Shown here: one piece after another, positions 1-7,957 of the stretch
Layout: every line of letters begins with the position of its first letter
Numbering within the stretch: position 1 is the stretch's first letter
DNA from: Oscillospiraceae bacterium
GTDB taxonomy: Bacteria; Bacillota; Clostridia; Oscillospirales; Ruminococcaceae
Direction: 5' to 3'
Assembly (NCBI GenBank): GCA_015067145.1
Contig: SVNA01000011.1
Span: forward strand, 1-56,217
DNA length: 56,217 nt
Notes under the pieces: model-generated
Told to the model about the DNA's origin: nothing
What the model saw: only the letters and a program-made list of their open reading frames with translations
Databases searched by the model: none
Program-made: the position numbers and the translations under genes

Positions 1-4
1 AATA

Positions 5-1621
5 TTAGTGGTCAAGACCGATTGTTCTGAATACCATTACGCCGCCTGGTTTGTACTGCATACCAGTTACGTAGCTTCTCTGAGCGTGGATGTTCTGGTC
101 GTTGCCAAGGAAGATCCATGGACATTCTTCCCAAGCGATAGCCTGAGCTTTTGCGTATGCTGCTGCGATTTCTTCTGTGTCAGCCATTTTGAGTGCATCG
201 TCGAGGAGCTGGTTGAATTCTGCATTGTTCCAGAAAGCTGTGTTGTAGCCGTTTGGAGGGAATTTTTCGCCGTGGAGGATGCTTCTCATGGAACCGTCAG
301 CTTCGTAGGAACCGGAGGACCAGTTTACGTACCACATCTGAACTGTTGTTTCTTCAAGTGGAGCAGATGTGAGTGTTGCGTTTGCTGTGGATTCGTTTGG
401 AAGGAGTTTAACGTCAACGTTGATCTGAGCAAGCTGCTGTTTTACGAATTCAGCACCTTTCTGTTCGATTGTTGTGTTGTCAACAATGATTTCTACTGGG
501 AAACCATCTGCAAAACCAGCGTCTGCCATAAGAGCTTTTGCTTTTTCAAGGTCAGCTGTGTATGGTGTCTGTGGTGCATAGTAGTAGATGGAGTCGGAGA
601 ATACAGATGTTGGAGCTTTTGCAAAGCCGTTGAATACAACTTTTGCGTATGCTTCGGAGTCAAATGCCCAGTTGAGAGCCTGACGAACGCGTTTGTCAGC
701 AAATGGTTTTCTGCCGTCTGCAAGTGTGTATTCTGTGTTGAGTGTTACATAACGGTAAACTGTTGCTGGTGCAACTACTGTTTCGATGCCGTCCTGGCCT
801 TCGAGCTGGCCAACGTCCATAACTGGAACTGGTGTGATAACGTCAGCTTCGCCTGTTTTGAGCATAGCGATTCTGGATGTATCTTCTGGAACAACGATGA
901 ATTTGAGTGTATCAACTGTTGGGCCAGCCTGCCAGTAGTTTTCGTTACGTGTGAGCAATGTGTAAGCACCGTCTACACGTTCTGTAAATACGAATGGACC
1001 TGTACCTGCGGAGTTTTTAGCAAACCAGTCTGTTGCGTTTTCCATAGCCATAGCTTTTGGAGAAGCGATACGGAACTGTGTGATTTTGTTGATGAATGTG
1101 TTGTTTGGTTCAACAAGTGTGATTGCTACTGTGTATTCGTCAATAACATCTACAGATTCCCAAACTGGTTTTTCAACTGTACCGATTGTACGGCTGAGTG
1201 TAAGTGTTGTATCTGCCATACCACGGTCGTAAACAGCTTTAACTGCTGCTGCGTTGAATGGTTCGCCGTCGTGGAATTTGATACCTTCGTTGAGAACGAA
1301 TGTGTATGTTCTACCATCTTCGGAAACAGACCATTCTTTTGCAAGAAGTGGAACTACGTTTGTGTTTTCGTCAAATGTAAGCAAGCTTTCGTATACTTCG
1401 TTGAGGATCTGGTTGGAGATACCATTGCTACCTACATGTGGGTCCATGCTTGTTGTGTCAGCCTGGAGAGCTACAACGATGTCGTTGTCAGGGGATTTTG
1501 CTGTGTCTGTTGCTGCTGGTTCGCCGCCTTCAGATGGAGCTGGAGCTGGTTCGGAACCGCCACATGCTACGAGGCTGAGAGCCAAAGCACCTGCAAGCAA
1601 AAGTGATAATAACTTTTTCAT
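5..1621 (-). CDS. ABC transporter substrate-binding lipoprotein, peptide/nickel family (SBP_bac_5)
   Basis: A 538-residue extracytoplasmic solute receptor for an ABC importer of the oligopeptide/dipeptide/nickel class. The N terminus is a lipoprotein signal (MKKLLSLLLAGALALS followed by LVACGG), so Cys20 should be lipidated. A Ser/Pro/Glu-rich linker follows, then the family pattern TTSMDPH near residue 56, the PLLAKEWSVSEDGRTYTF block and GIKFHDGEPFNAAAV. The length is typical of the family. It is transcribed leftward and its stop is at the very edge of the window, so the permease and ATPase genes expected downstream would lie outside. The upstream gene has its own terminator, so this gene probably has its own promoter. 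The ligand (peptide, nickel-chelate, sugar oligomer) cannot be told from sequence. Confidence 0.9.
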   Translation of the reverse strand: MKKLLSLLLAGALALSLVACGGSEPAPAPSEGGEPAATDTAKSPDNDIVVALQADTTSMDPHVGSNGISNQILNEVYESLLTFDENTNVVPLLAKEWSVSEDGRTYTFVLNEGIKFHDGEPFNAAAVKAVYDRGMADTTLTLSRTIGTVEKPVWESVDVIDEYTVAITLVEPNNTFINKITQFRIASPKAMAMENATDWFAKNSAGTGPFVFTERVDGAYTLLTRNENYWQAGPTVDTLKFIVVPEDTSRIAMLKTGEADVITPVPVMDVGQLEGQDGIETVVAPATVYRYVTLNTEYTLADGRKPFADKRVRQALNWAFDSEAYAKVVFNGFAKAPTSVFSDSIYYYAPQTPYTADLEKAKALMADAGFADGFPVEIIVDNTTIEQKGAEFVKQQLAQINVDVKLLPNESTANATLTSAPLEETTVQMWYVNWSSGSYEADGSMRSILHGEKFPPNGYNTAFWNNAEFNQLLDDALKMADTEEIAAAYAKAQAIAWEECPWIFLGNDQNIHAQRSYVTGMQYKPGGVMVFRTIGLDH

Positions 1622-1747
1622 GGGTGGAATATTCCTTTCTTTTTTGTTTTATGCCAAACCGTTTTTCTGTACGGTTAATGCACCTGTTATGTACCGGTTT
1701 TTGCCGGTTTAAGCTAATTATTTTCACCACGAAAATAACCAACTATT

Positions 1748-1776
1748 ATTATAAACTCTAACCTTTAAATGTACAA
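1748..1776 (-). promoter_or_regulatory. Putative sigma-A promoter of the peptide-binding protein gene
   Basis: Read on the minus strand: -35 TTGTAC (1771-1776), 17-bp spacer, perfect -10 TATAAT (1748-1753). This predicts a start near 1741 and a leader of about 120 nt. The -35 is a weak match, so the call rests mainly on the -10. Confidence 0.45.
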
Positions 1777-1821
1777 GCATTTTTATTGTTAAAAACAATA
1801 TTTTGGTGATATATACATTTG

Positions 1822-1831
1822 GAAACGTTTC
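1822..1831. promoter_or_regulatory. Palindrome GAAACGTTTC, candidate LacI-family or cre-like operator
   Basis: A perfect 10-bp palindrome centred on CG, flanked by TTTG and AAAT, about 200 bp upstream of the binding-protein start and 45 bp upstream of its putative -35. The central CG with A/T arms is the usual architecture of LacI/GalR and CcpA sites, but one arm deviates from the cre consensus. No LacI-type regulator is in the window. Confidence 0.25.
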
Positions 1832-2208
1832 AAATCGTAAAAATGCACAAATGTAACAAAAATATGTCAAATTATTGCTTTAAATGCCAAAATCTTATGT
1901 AACTCATTACAATATAAATATTTTTTGCAATTATTTTATACTTAATTAAGTTACAGATTTTATGCCAGCTGCATTGTGTCCAAAACTTCAAATTTATAAT
2001 AATTTTTGATTACATATATAATATCACACTATTTTGCATAATTCAAATGATATTTTGTTTACAACTTTTGTAACTTTTGACAAGTTTTATATTGTTTTGT
2101 CATTTCTGATATCTTTTTTATAAAAATAATCTTCTTAACAATACTCTTTATATAATTAATAGAACGAACATATATTTTTGTATAAAATATTTATCTTAAT
2201 TCTATTGC

Positions 2209-2244
2209 AAAAAAACAGCACTCTGCCAACAACGCAAAGTGCTG
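2209..2244 (-). terminator. Intrinsic terminator of the TetR gene
   Basis: Minus strand hairpin with arms CAGCACT/AGTGCTG (2216-2222 and 2238-2244) followed by a run of seven T. It sits 34 bp after the TetR stop. Confidence 0.8.
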
Positions 2245-2277
2245 TAAATCATGGTGTTCCATATACGAAACCGCCGT

Positions 2278-2862
2278 TTATTCTGTTTCCTTTATTTTGT
2301 GCAGATAAAGAGCCATCATTCTGCATCCGTAATCCCTGAGGGAATATTCTCCGTTGCATACACACCAGTCATAAACCAATGCACGTTCGGCAACAGTATA
2401 TATTTTTATAATCTCTGCAGGAGACATATCATCCCGGATATGTCCTCTCTGCTGTCCCTCTGTGATAACATTTCGCAGCAGTTTATAATATGTGCGGTTT
2501 TTATCCATCAGATGCTTCTGGTTTTTGGAAAACAGCTGAGCAGAATACATTCTGGCCACCAGTTCCAGAGAGTAGTCATTTTCAATAGAGGTAAAACACT
2601 CTTCACAAAGCACAATAAGCTTATCAAAGCTGTTCATATCTATATCCAGTTTCTTGGACAACTCCTCATATCTCTCATCAAACATATAGGAAAACAGGCT
2701 GAGCAGGTCTTCCTTGCTTTTGAAATAATGATAAAATGTGCCTTTTGAGGTATCTGTGGCTTCAATAATTTCGTCCACCGTTGTGTTGTCATAGCCTTTT
2801 TCCTCAAAAAGCTTCCACGCTGCATTTAAAATTTTAACTCTGTTATTTGTTTTATTTTCCAT
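2278..2862 (-). CDS. TetR/AcrR family transcriptional regulator
   Basis: 194 residues. The N terminus is a classic TetR helix-turn-helix: RVKILNAAWKLFEEKGYDNT, then TTVDEIIEATDTSKGTFYHY and FKSKEDLL (about residues 8-55). The C-terminal ligand-binding helices are divergent, so the effector is unknown. Its own terminator lies at 2209-2244, and a strong palindrome at 2883-2915 lies 21 bp upstream of its start and could be its operator. There is no obvious target gene next to it: rpoD is upstream on the same strand, and the peptide-binding protein downstream has a separate promoter. Confidence 0.9.
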   Translation of the reverse strand: MENKTNNRVKILNAAWKLFEEKGYDNTTVDEIIEATDTSKGTFYHYFKSKEDLLSLFSYMFDERYEELSKKLDIDMNSFDKLIVLCEECFTSIENDYSLELVARMYSAQLFSKNQKHLMDKNRTYYKLLRNVITEGQQRGHIRDDMSPAEIIKIYTVAERALVYDWCVCNGEYSLRDYGCRMMALYLHKIKETE

Positions 2863-2882
2863 AGTATTTATATGTATATATG

Positions 2883-2915
2883 TATCGGCACATCGGTTAA
2901 CCCAATGTGCCGATA
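2883..2915. promoter_or_regulatory. 11-bp inverted repeat between rpoD and tetR (operator or rpoD terminator)
   Basis: Perfect arms TATCGGCACAT (2883-2893) and ATGTGCCGATA (2905-2915), with a second smaller palindrome GGTTAACC in the loop. It lies between the rpoD stop (2931) and the tetR start (2862). It lacks a clean T-tract on the minus strand, which argues against a pure terminator. Its position argues for TetR autoregulation. Both roles are possible. Confidence 0.4.
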
Positions 2916-2930
2916 TGGTTATTAAATCAA

Positions 2931-4016
2931 TTAGTCAAGAAAATCTTTGAGCTTTTTGTTTCTGCTTGGATGACGAAGTTTTCTGAGAGCTTTTGCTTCA
3001 ATCTGTCTGATACGTTCACGTGTTACGTTGAATTCTTTGCCAACTTCTTCCAGTGTTCTTGGTCTGCCGTCTTCTATACCGAAACGGAGAGAAAGAACCT
3101 TGGCTTCTCTTGGTGTGAGTGTAGCAAGAACTTCGGCAAGCTGTTCCTTGAGGAGAGCATGTGTTGCTGCTTCTTCAGGAATAGGTGCGTCACTGTCAGG
3201 GATAAAGTCGCCAAGGTGGCTGTCTTCTTCTTCACCGATTGGGCTTTCAAGGCTGATTGGTTCCTGTGCAACCTTGAGGATTTCACGCACTTTTTCCTGT
3301 GGCATATCCAGTTCTTCTGCCAAATCTTCCACAGAAGGTTCCTGACCATTTTTATGTAAAAGCTGGCTCTGAACTTTTTTAACCTTGTTGATTGTTTCAA
3401 CCATGTGAACAGGAATACGGATTGTTCTTGCCTGGTCTGCGATAGCACGTGTGATAGCCTGACGGATCCACCATGTAGCGTATGTGGAGAATTTGAAGCC
3501 TTTTGTGTGGTCAAATTTTTCAACAGCTTTGATAAGACCAAGGTTACCTTCCTGAATAAGGTCAAGGAAGAGCATACCGCGGCCTACATATCTTTTTGCG
3601 ATGGAAACAACAAGACGGAGATTAGCTTCGGCAAGTTTTTTCTTTGCAAAATCATCACCTTTGAGGATTTTTTCTGCAAGTTCAACCTCTTCTTCAAGGC
3701 TGAGAAGCGGGAAGCTGCCGATTTCCTTGAGGTAAACCTTAACAGGGTCATCAATGCTTACGCCTTCTGCGGAGAGGGATTTTTCGAATTTTTCAACGTT
3801 CTTTTCTGTGAGAACCTCTTCCTCTTCCTCAATAAGGTCGATAACATCAATGTTGTTTGTTTCAAGTGTTTCGTAGAGCTTGTCCACCTGTTCAACATCA
3901 AAGCTTACGCCTTCAAGGAATTTGTCAATATCCTGGCTTGTGAGTTTGCCCTGTTTTTTACCATAATCCACCAGATCCTGAATGCTGGTAATTTTTTTCT
4001 CTGTATTTTTTGTCAT
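2931..4016 (-). CDS. rpoD: RNA polymerase primary sigma factor SigA/RpoD
   Basis: 361 residues, the compact length typical of Gram-positive housekeeping sigma factors. An acidic region 1.1-like N terminus is followed by region 1.2 ([20 protein letters not shown], about residue 90), region 2 with [32 protein letters not shown] and [13 protein letters not shown] (-10 recognition and melting), region 3, and region 4 with [20 protein letters not shown] (the -35-binding helix-turn-helix). The start is supported by AAGGGGA upstream of ATG. It lies 18 bp after dnaG on the same strand, the conserved dnaG-rpoD pairing. Confidence 0.98.
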   Translation of the reverse strand: MTKNTEKKITSIQDLVDYGKKQGKLTSQDIDKFLEGVSFDVEQVDKLYETLETNNIDVIDLIEEEEEVLTEKNVEKFEKSLSAEGVSIDDPVKVYLKEIGSFPLLSLEEEVELAEKILKGDDFAKKKLAEANLRLVVSIAKRYVGRGMLFLDLIQEGNLGLIKAVEKFDHTKGFKFSTYATWWIRQAITRAIADQARTIRIPVHMVETINKVKKVQSQLLHKNGQEPSVEDLAEELDMPQEKVREILKVAQEPISLESPIGEEEDSHLGDFIPDSDAPIPEEAATHALLKEQLAEVLATLTPREAKVLSLRFGIEDGRPRTLEEVGKEFNVTRERIRQIEAKALRKLRHPSRNKKLKDFLD

Positions 4017-4034
4017 AAGTAAATTCCCCTTTTA

Positions 4035-5786
4035 CTATTTCTTTTTCTCTTTAAGGCTTTCCACCCATTTTGCAAGGTCTTCCTTGCTGGTGTTTTTAAT
4101 CTCGTTCTGGCCTTTCGGTGCAGATTTAAGATTGTTTATATGCATCTGGAGGTCGCCTGCCGTGATTATTATATCAGCATTATCCGCATTTATTTTAGCC
4201 AAAATCTGCCGTGCTTCCTGTTCCAGATAGTGACATAACAATGCATAGCTGACTTCCTGTCCGTCCGCTTTAAGCTTTTTGTATTCCACAAAAGCGTTTT
4301 TCATATTTGCATCGGTAAAATCATCTTCAGTGAGCTGACTGTCCACCTGTGTGAACAGCTCGTTATCTCTGATAAGTGCCGATATAATCTGCTGCTGGGC
4401 AAAAACCTTTGGCAGCGTATTGCCCTGCTGGCGATAGTCCACCTTTATGCTGCCCGCAATACCTTCCTTGAGCAGCTCCCTGCTGCGTTTTGCATTGTTG
4501 GAACGGTACAGTTTGTTTTTGGACTGTTCCAGCTGCAGCTTGATGGAAGATTTATCTGCCCCCGTCTCGTTTGCAAGACGACTGCAGTATACATCCTGCA
4601 GTATAGGGCTTGGAATCTTTGCAAGGATATCACAGACCTTGGTGAGATAGTCAATCCTGCCCTGGGTATCTTTGATATCGCACTGTCTGCGAAGCTTTAA
4701 TATTTCAAAATCCAGTGCGGAGTTAGCCTTTTCTATAAGCATTTCGAACTTGTCTCTGCCGAATTTTTTGATATATTCATCAGGATCCTTTGCTCCGTCC
4801 ATCTGCAGAACATTTACCGATACATCCTCTTTGGAGAATATATCCATAGCCCTGCGGGTTGCTTTCTGCCCTGCCTCATCAGAGTCATAGGCTATAACAA
4901 CATTTTTTGCGTAATCGGCAATCAGTTTTGCCTGCTGGCTTGTAAGAGCTGTACCAAGCGTTGCCAGTGCATTGTTGAACCCTGCCTGATGAAGTGAGAT
5001 AACGTCCATATATCCCTCTGCAAGGATAAAGGTGTCTTTTCCCGATTTTTTTGCTATATTCATGGCGAAAAGGCCATTGGATTTTTTGAACACAGGGGTA
5101 TCGCCGCTGTTGAGATATTTAGGTCCGCCCTCATCTCCCATACGTCTGCCGCCGAAAGCAATAACATTGCCGCGGAGATCGATAATTGGGAAGATGATTC
5201 TGTCGCGGAAAATATCATAGACATTGCCTTTGCTGCTGCGGGCAGCAAGGTATGCGGAAACCATTTCTTCCTCAGTGTATCCTTTTAATTTAAGATGGCT
5301 GCACAGCCCCTGCCAGTCATCAGTAGCGTAGCCTATACCAAAATTTACTATGGTTTTATCGGACAACTGACGCTGACGAAGATAAATTCTTGCATTTTTG
5401 CCTTTTTCGCTGTTGAGGTTTGCATGAAAATATCTTGCCGCAAGCTTATTCATCTCGTAGATGCGGCTTTTGAGACGGGACAGCTTATCGTCCTCGTCAG
5501 GAAGTGGCATCCCGCTCTGTTGTGCCAGTGCTTTTACTGCTTCGACGTATGTGAGACCGTTTATCTCTTTTGTAAAGCTTATTATATCGCCCCCTGCACC
5601 GCAGCCAAAGCAATAGTAGCTCTGGGTGTCGGGATATACAGTGAAGGACGGTGTTTTTTCGGAGTGGAAAGGACACAGGCCCTTGTATATTCTGCCGTGA
5701 CGTTTAAGATGAACGTGGGAAGAAATAACATCGTATACATTATTTCTCTGCAGCAGCTCCTGTATATAATGAGCAGGTATTGCCAT
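4035..5786 (-). CDS. dnaG: DNA primase DnaG
   Basis: 583 residues; makes RNA primers at the replication fork. The N-terminal CHC2 zinc finger is visible (C38-P-F-H41 and C59-F-G-C62). It is followed by the catalytic RNA-polymerase domain with TOPRIM motifs: ILAEGYMDVI (acidic metal ligand) and AYDSDEAGQKA (DxD). The C-terminal third (from about residue 440) corresponds to the helicase-binding region, poorly conserved as usual. It sits between the dGTPase-like gene and rpoD in one minus-strand block. Confidence 0.97.
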   Translation of the reverse strand: MAIPAHYIQELLQRNNVYDVISSHVHLKRHGRIYKGLCPFHSEKTPSFTVYPDTQSYYCFGCGAGGDIISFTKEINGLTYVEAVKALAQQSGMPLPDEDDKLSRLKSRIYEMNKLAARYFHANLNSEKGKNARIYLRQRQLSDKTIVNFGIGYATDDWQGLCSHLKLKGYTEEEMVSAYLAARSSKGNVYDIFRDRIIFPIIDLRGNVIAFGGRRMGDEGGPKYLNSGDTPVFKKSNGLFAMNIAKKSGKDTFILAEGYMDVISLHQAGFNNALATLGTALTSQQAKLIADYAKNVVIAYDSDEAGQKATRRAMDIFSKEDVSVNVLQMDGAKDPDEYIKKFGRDKFEMLIEKANSALDFEILKLRRQCDIKDTQGRIDYLTKVCDILAKIPSPILQDVYCSRLANETGADKSSIKLQLEQSKNKLYRSNNAKRSRELLKEGIAGSIKVDYRQQGNTLPKVFAQQQIISALIRDNELFTQVDSQLTEDDFTDANMKNAFVEYKKLKADGQEVSYALLCHYLEQEARQILAKINADNADIIITAGDLQMHINNLKSAPKGQNEIKNTSKEDLAKWVESLKEKKK

Positions 5787-5834
5787 ATAGTCCTCTCCTT
5801 TCCTTAATTAATAATACATTTGTTTTTAAAACTG

Positions 5835-6842
5835 TTATGCCTGTCCCAGTTTCCATGGTTTCGGGATAAATATGTTTTGGAATGTCACAGAGGCAAAGTC
5901 ATCACTCATCCCCTGTATATAGTCGGTTACGGCTCTGTCCAATCCCTCTTCCCTTGCTATTATATGGTACATTTCCGGCATTTTTTCGGGGTGCTGTTTA
6001 AAGTATTTATACAGCTCAGCCACCAGAATATCCACCTTTTTCTCCTCCACCTTTGCGATGGAATCGGTGTAAACATTATCGTACATAAATGTTGACAATG
6101 CCTCAAACTGTTTTTCAATTTCCGGTGCCATCTTTATCTCTGACCATGAGTTTTCCACCAGAGAATTTATAAGGGTGGTTATCCTCTCGCTTTTGGTATG
6201 GCCGAGCACCGCTGTACATTCTTTTGGCAGGTCATTTTCTGTGAGAATACCTGCTGTAATTGCATCCTCAATGTCGTGGTTTAGATAGGCTATTCTGTCG
6301 GCAAAACGAAGAACTATGCCCTCTCTTGTAAGCGGGTTGCCCGAGCGGGTATGGTTTTCGATGCCGTTTATAACCTCTTTGCAGAGGTTAAGACCTTTTA
6401 GATTTCTTTCCAGATATCGCACAACTCGGCCGCTCTGCTTTGAGTGTGAAAAACCGTCAGGGTTGAGGGCGTTAAGAGCTCTTTCCCCTGCGTGACCGAA
6501 TGGGGTGTGCCCCAGGTCGTGTCCCATGGCGATTGCCTCACATAAATCCTCATTGAGAGCAAGGGCACGGCAGATTGTTCTGCCAATCTGTCCCACCTCA
6601 AGTGTGTGGGTGAGACGTGTACGGTAGTGGTCGCCCTCGGGAGAAATAAAAACCTGTGTCTTCTGTTTCAGTCTTCTGAAACTTTTGCAGTGGATAATCT
6701 TGTCTCTGTCCTTCTGATAACAGGTACGCAGATTACATTCCTCTTCGGGATATTCTCTGCCCCAGGTATCCTTTGCAAGCTGTGCATAAGGGCTCAAAAT
6801 AAGCTGTTCCTGTCTGAGTATACGTTCTCTTACTGTTTCCAT
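5835..6842 (-). CDS. Deoxyguanosinetriphosphate triphosphohydrolase-like HD protein
   Basis: 335 residues of the dGTPase-like HD-domain family, which hydrolyses dNTPs to the deoxynucleoside and triphosphate. Metal-binding HD motifs are seen at RTRLTHTLEVGQIGR and AMGHDLGHTPFGHAGE. Later blocks include GIENHTRSGNPLTREG and VLRFADRIAYLNHDIEDA. The length fits the shorter Gram-positive subgroup. It is 48 bp upstream of dnaG, an arrangement widely found in Clostridia. Whether it prefers dGTP or other dNTPs cannot be told. Confidence 0.92.
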   Translation of the reverse strand: METVRERILRQEQLILSPYAQLAKDTWGREYPEEECNLRTCYQKDRDKIIHCKSFRRLKQKTQVFISPEGDHYRTRLTHTLEVGQIGRTICRALALNEDLCEAIAMGHDLGHTPFGHAGERALNALNPDGFSHSKQSGRVVRYLERNLKGLNLCKEVINGIENHTRSGNPLTREGIVLRFADRIAYLNHDIEDAITAGILTENDLPKECTAVLGHTKSERITTLINSLVENSWSEIKMAPEIEKQFEALSTFMYDNVYTDSIAKVEEKKVDILVAELYKYFKQHPEKMPEMYHIIAREEGLDRAVTDYIQGMSDDFASVTFQNIFIPKPWKLGQA

Positions 6843-6909
6843 ATTTTATCCCCCCTATATTATTTATACCGACCGCAAATACAAAAAACCTTTTTATTTT
6901 TAATATTTT

Positions 6910-7527
6910 TTAAAAAATATCGTAAATTTCGTCACTTACCGTTGGTTCCTTGCCTTTTGTAAGCACAACAAGTTCGTTTATAAGTGTATCCTGTGTACCG
7001 CTGAGCATTCTTATAGTTATATTTACATTGTCTGTAAACTGTGTGTCGATAATTTTGCCGTTTCTGTTCTGACAAAGAGTGGTAATTTTGTCGTAAAGGG
7101 AATAGTCCACTGTTATATTGAGGTCAACACACTGTTTGTATGTGAGTATTTCCGCCGCACTGAGAGCTGCCTTTGCACCCTCGGTATATGCACGTACAAG
7201 GCCGCCTGTGCCCAGAAGTGTGCCGCCGAAGTATCTTGTAACAACGATAATTACATCTTCAACCCCTGAATGACGCAGAACCTCCAGAATAGGCATACCT
7301 GCAGTTTTGCTTGGCTCGCCGTCATCGCTCTGGCGTACTATACCCTCGTCCTTTATGATATAGGCAAAGCAGTGGTGACGTGCGTCGTAGTGTTTTTTAC
7401 GGATTTTAGCCAGATATTCCTGAGCTTCAGCCTCGGTTTTGGCGTGGGAAATATATCCGATAAACTCGGACTTTTTCTCGTATATTGTGCCTGTGGCCTC
7501 GCCTTTTACGGTTTTGTAATCTGCCAT
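6910..7527 (-). CDS. YigZ/IMPACT family protein
   Basis: 205 residues. The N-terminal UPF0029 (IMPACT) domain shows KKSEFIGYISHAKTEAEAQE, ARHHCFAYII, the family signature RQSDDGEPSKTAGMPIL and VVTRYFGGTLLGTGGLVRAY. A C-terminal DUF1949-type alpha-beta domain follows. The family is conserved in bacteria, is related to a eukaryotic regulator of the kinase GCN2, and has no firmly established bacterial role. It lies 67 bp upstream of the dGTPase-like gene on the same strand and may be first in that transcription unit. Confidence 0.92.
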   Translation of the reverse strand: MADYKTVKGEATGTIYEKKSEFIGYISHAKTEAEAQEYLAKIRKKHYDARHHCFAYIIKDEGIVRQSDDGEPSKTAGMPILEVLRHSGVEDVIIVVTRYFGGTLLGTGGLVRAYTEGAKAALSAAEILTYKQCVDLNITVDYSLYDKITTLCQNRNGKIIDTQFTDNVNITIRMLSGTQDTLINELVVLTKGKEPTVSDEIYDIF

Positions 7528-7604
7528 AGCTTTAAATTCCTTTCGGTAAAGTTATGCGGAATATATTATTCAAATGTGTATTTACACACATCTTTTCTTG
7601 TACG

Positions 7605-7635
7605 AAAAAAACAGGGCGGTTTTACCACCGCCCTG
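7605..7635 (-). terminator. Intrinsic terminator of rpmE
   Basis: Minus-strand hairpin with perfect 9-bp arms AGGGCGGTG/CACCGCCCT-like (7612-7620 with 7627-7635) followed by seven T. It lies just 11 bp after the rpmE stop. Confidence 0.9.
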
Positions 7636-7645
7636 CAACTTTTTA

Positions 7646-7849
7646 CTAGTCCTGAATGTTGAATCTCTTTTTAAATCTGTCAACACGACCGCCAGCGTCA
7701 ACCAATTTCTGTTTACCAGTAAAGAATGGGTGACATTTGGAACATACGTCAACACTGATTTTAGCTTTTGTAGATTTTGTGTGGATTACATTGCCGCAAG
7801 CACATGTAATTACAGCATCTTCATATTTTGGATGGATGTTTTCTCTCAT
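7646..7849 (-). CDS. rpmE: Ribosomal protein bL31 (zinc-binding type)
   Basis: 67 residues starting [12 protein letters not shown]. The longer open frame to 7921 is not used, because AGAGGTG sits the right distance before this ATG. The CACG pair near residue 16 and [12 protein letters not shown] near residue 36 provide the four zinc ligands of the C+ form, and [11 protein letters not shown] is the usual C-terminal motif. It is a peripheral 50S protein at the subunit bridge. It is monocistronic, with its own promoter, a structured leader and a terminator. Confidence 0.97.
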   Translation of the reverse strand: MRENIHPKYEDAVITCACGNVIHTKSTKAKISVDVCSKCHPFFTGKQKLVDAGGRVDRFKKRFNIQD

Positions 7850-7871
7850 TTTGGTTTCACCTCTCTCAGTC

Positions 7872-7894
7872 GATAAGGGTTTCCGTCCCTTATC
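7872..7894 (-). promoter_or_regulatory. Hairpin in rpmE 5' leader, candidate L31 autoregulatory leader
   Basis: Perfect 8-bp stem GATAAGGG/CCCTTATC in the roughly 55-nt leader of rpmE, ending 22 nt before its start codon. Structured L31 leaders have been described in several bacterial groups, Bacillota included. Whether this one matches such a family needs a covariance search. Confidence 0.4.
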
Positions 7895-7911
7895 TAAATA
7901 ATCACCTAAGT

Positions 7912-7940
7912 ATAATATCATACAATATTATAAAAATCAA
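7912..7940 (-). promoter_or_regulatory. Putative promoter of rpmE
   Basis: Minus strand: -35 TTGATT (7935-7940), 17-bp spacer, -10 TATTAT (7912-7917), giving a start near 7905 so that the leader hairpin is transcribed. Confidence 0.55.
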
Positions 7941-7957
7941 GTGTTTTTTTAAGTTTT

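Larger units (their letters stand above)
1622..2208. other. Long AT-rich upstream region without a gene
   Basis: About 590 bp of very AT-rich DNA in front of the substrate-binding protein gene. I see a probable promoter (1748-1776), a small ACCGG/CCGGT hairpin in the leader around 1693-1706 and a perfect 10-bp palindrome GAAACGTTTC at 1822-1831. No plausible coding frame or RNA gene is visible. Such a long upstream region suggests regulation, but the sequence does not say by what. Confidence 0.5.

Noticed and set aside
8-1606. A 532-codon open frame opposite the peptide-binding protein gene
   Set aside because: Cys/Phe/Val-rich nonsense product without a ribosome-binding site. It exists because the real gene rarely uses the codons whose complements are stops. 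The same applies to long antisense frames at 8090-9700, 36585-38018, 38660-39379, 47297-48364, 48859-49905 and 50981-51955.
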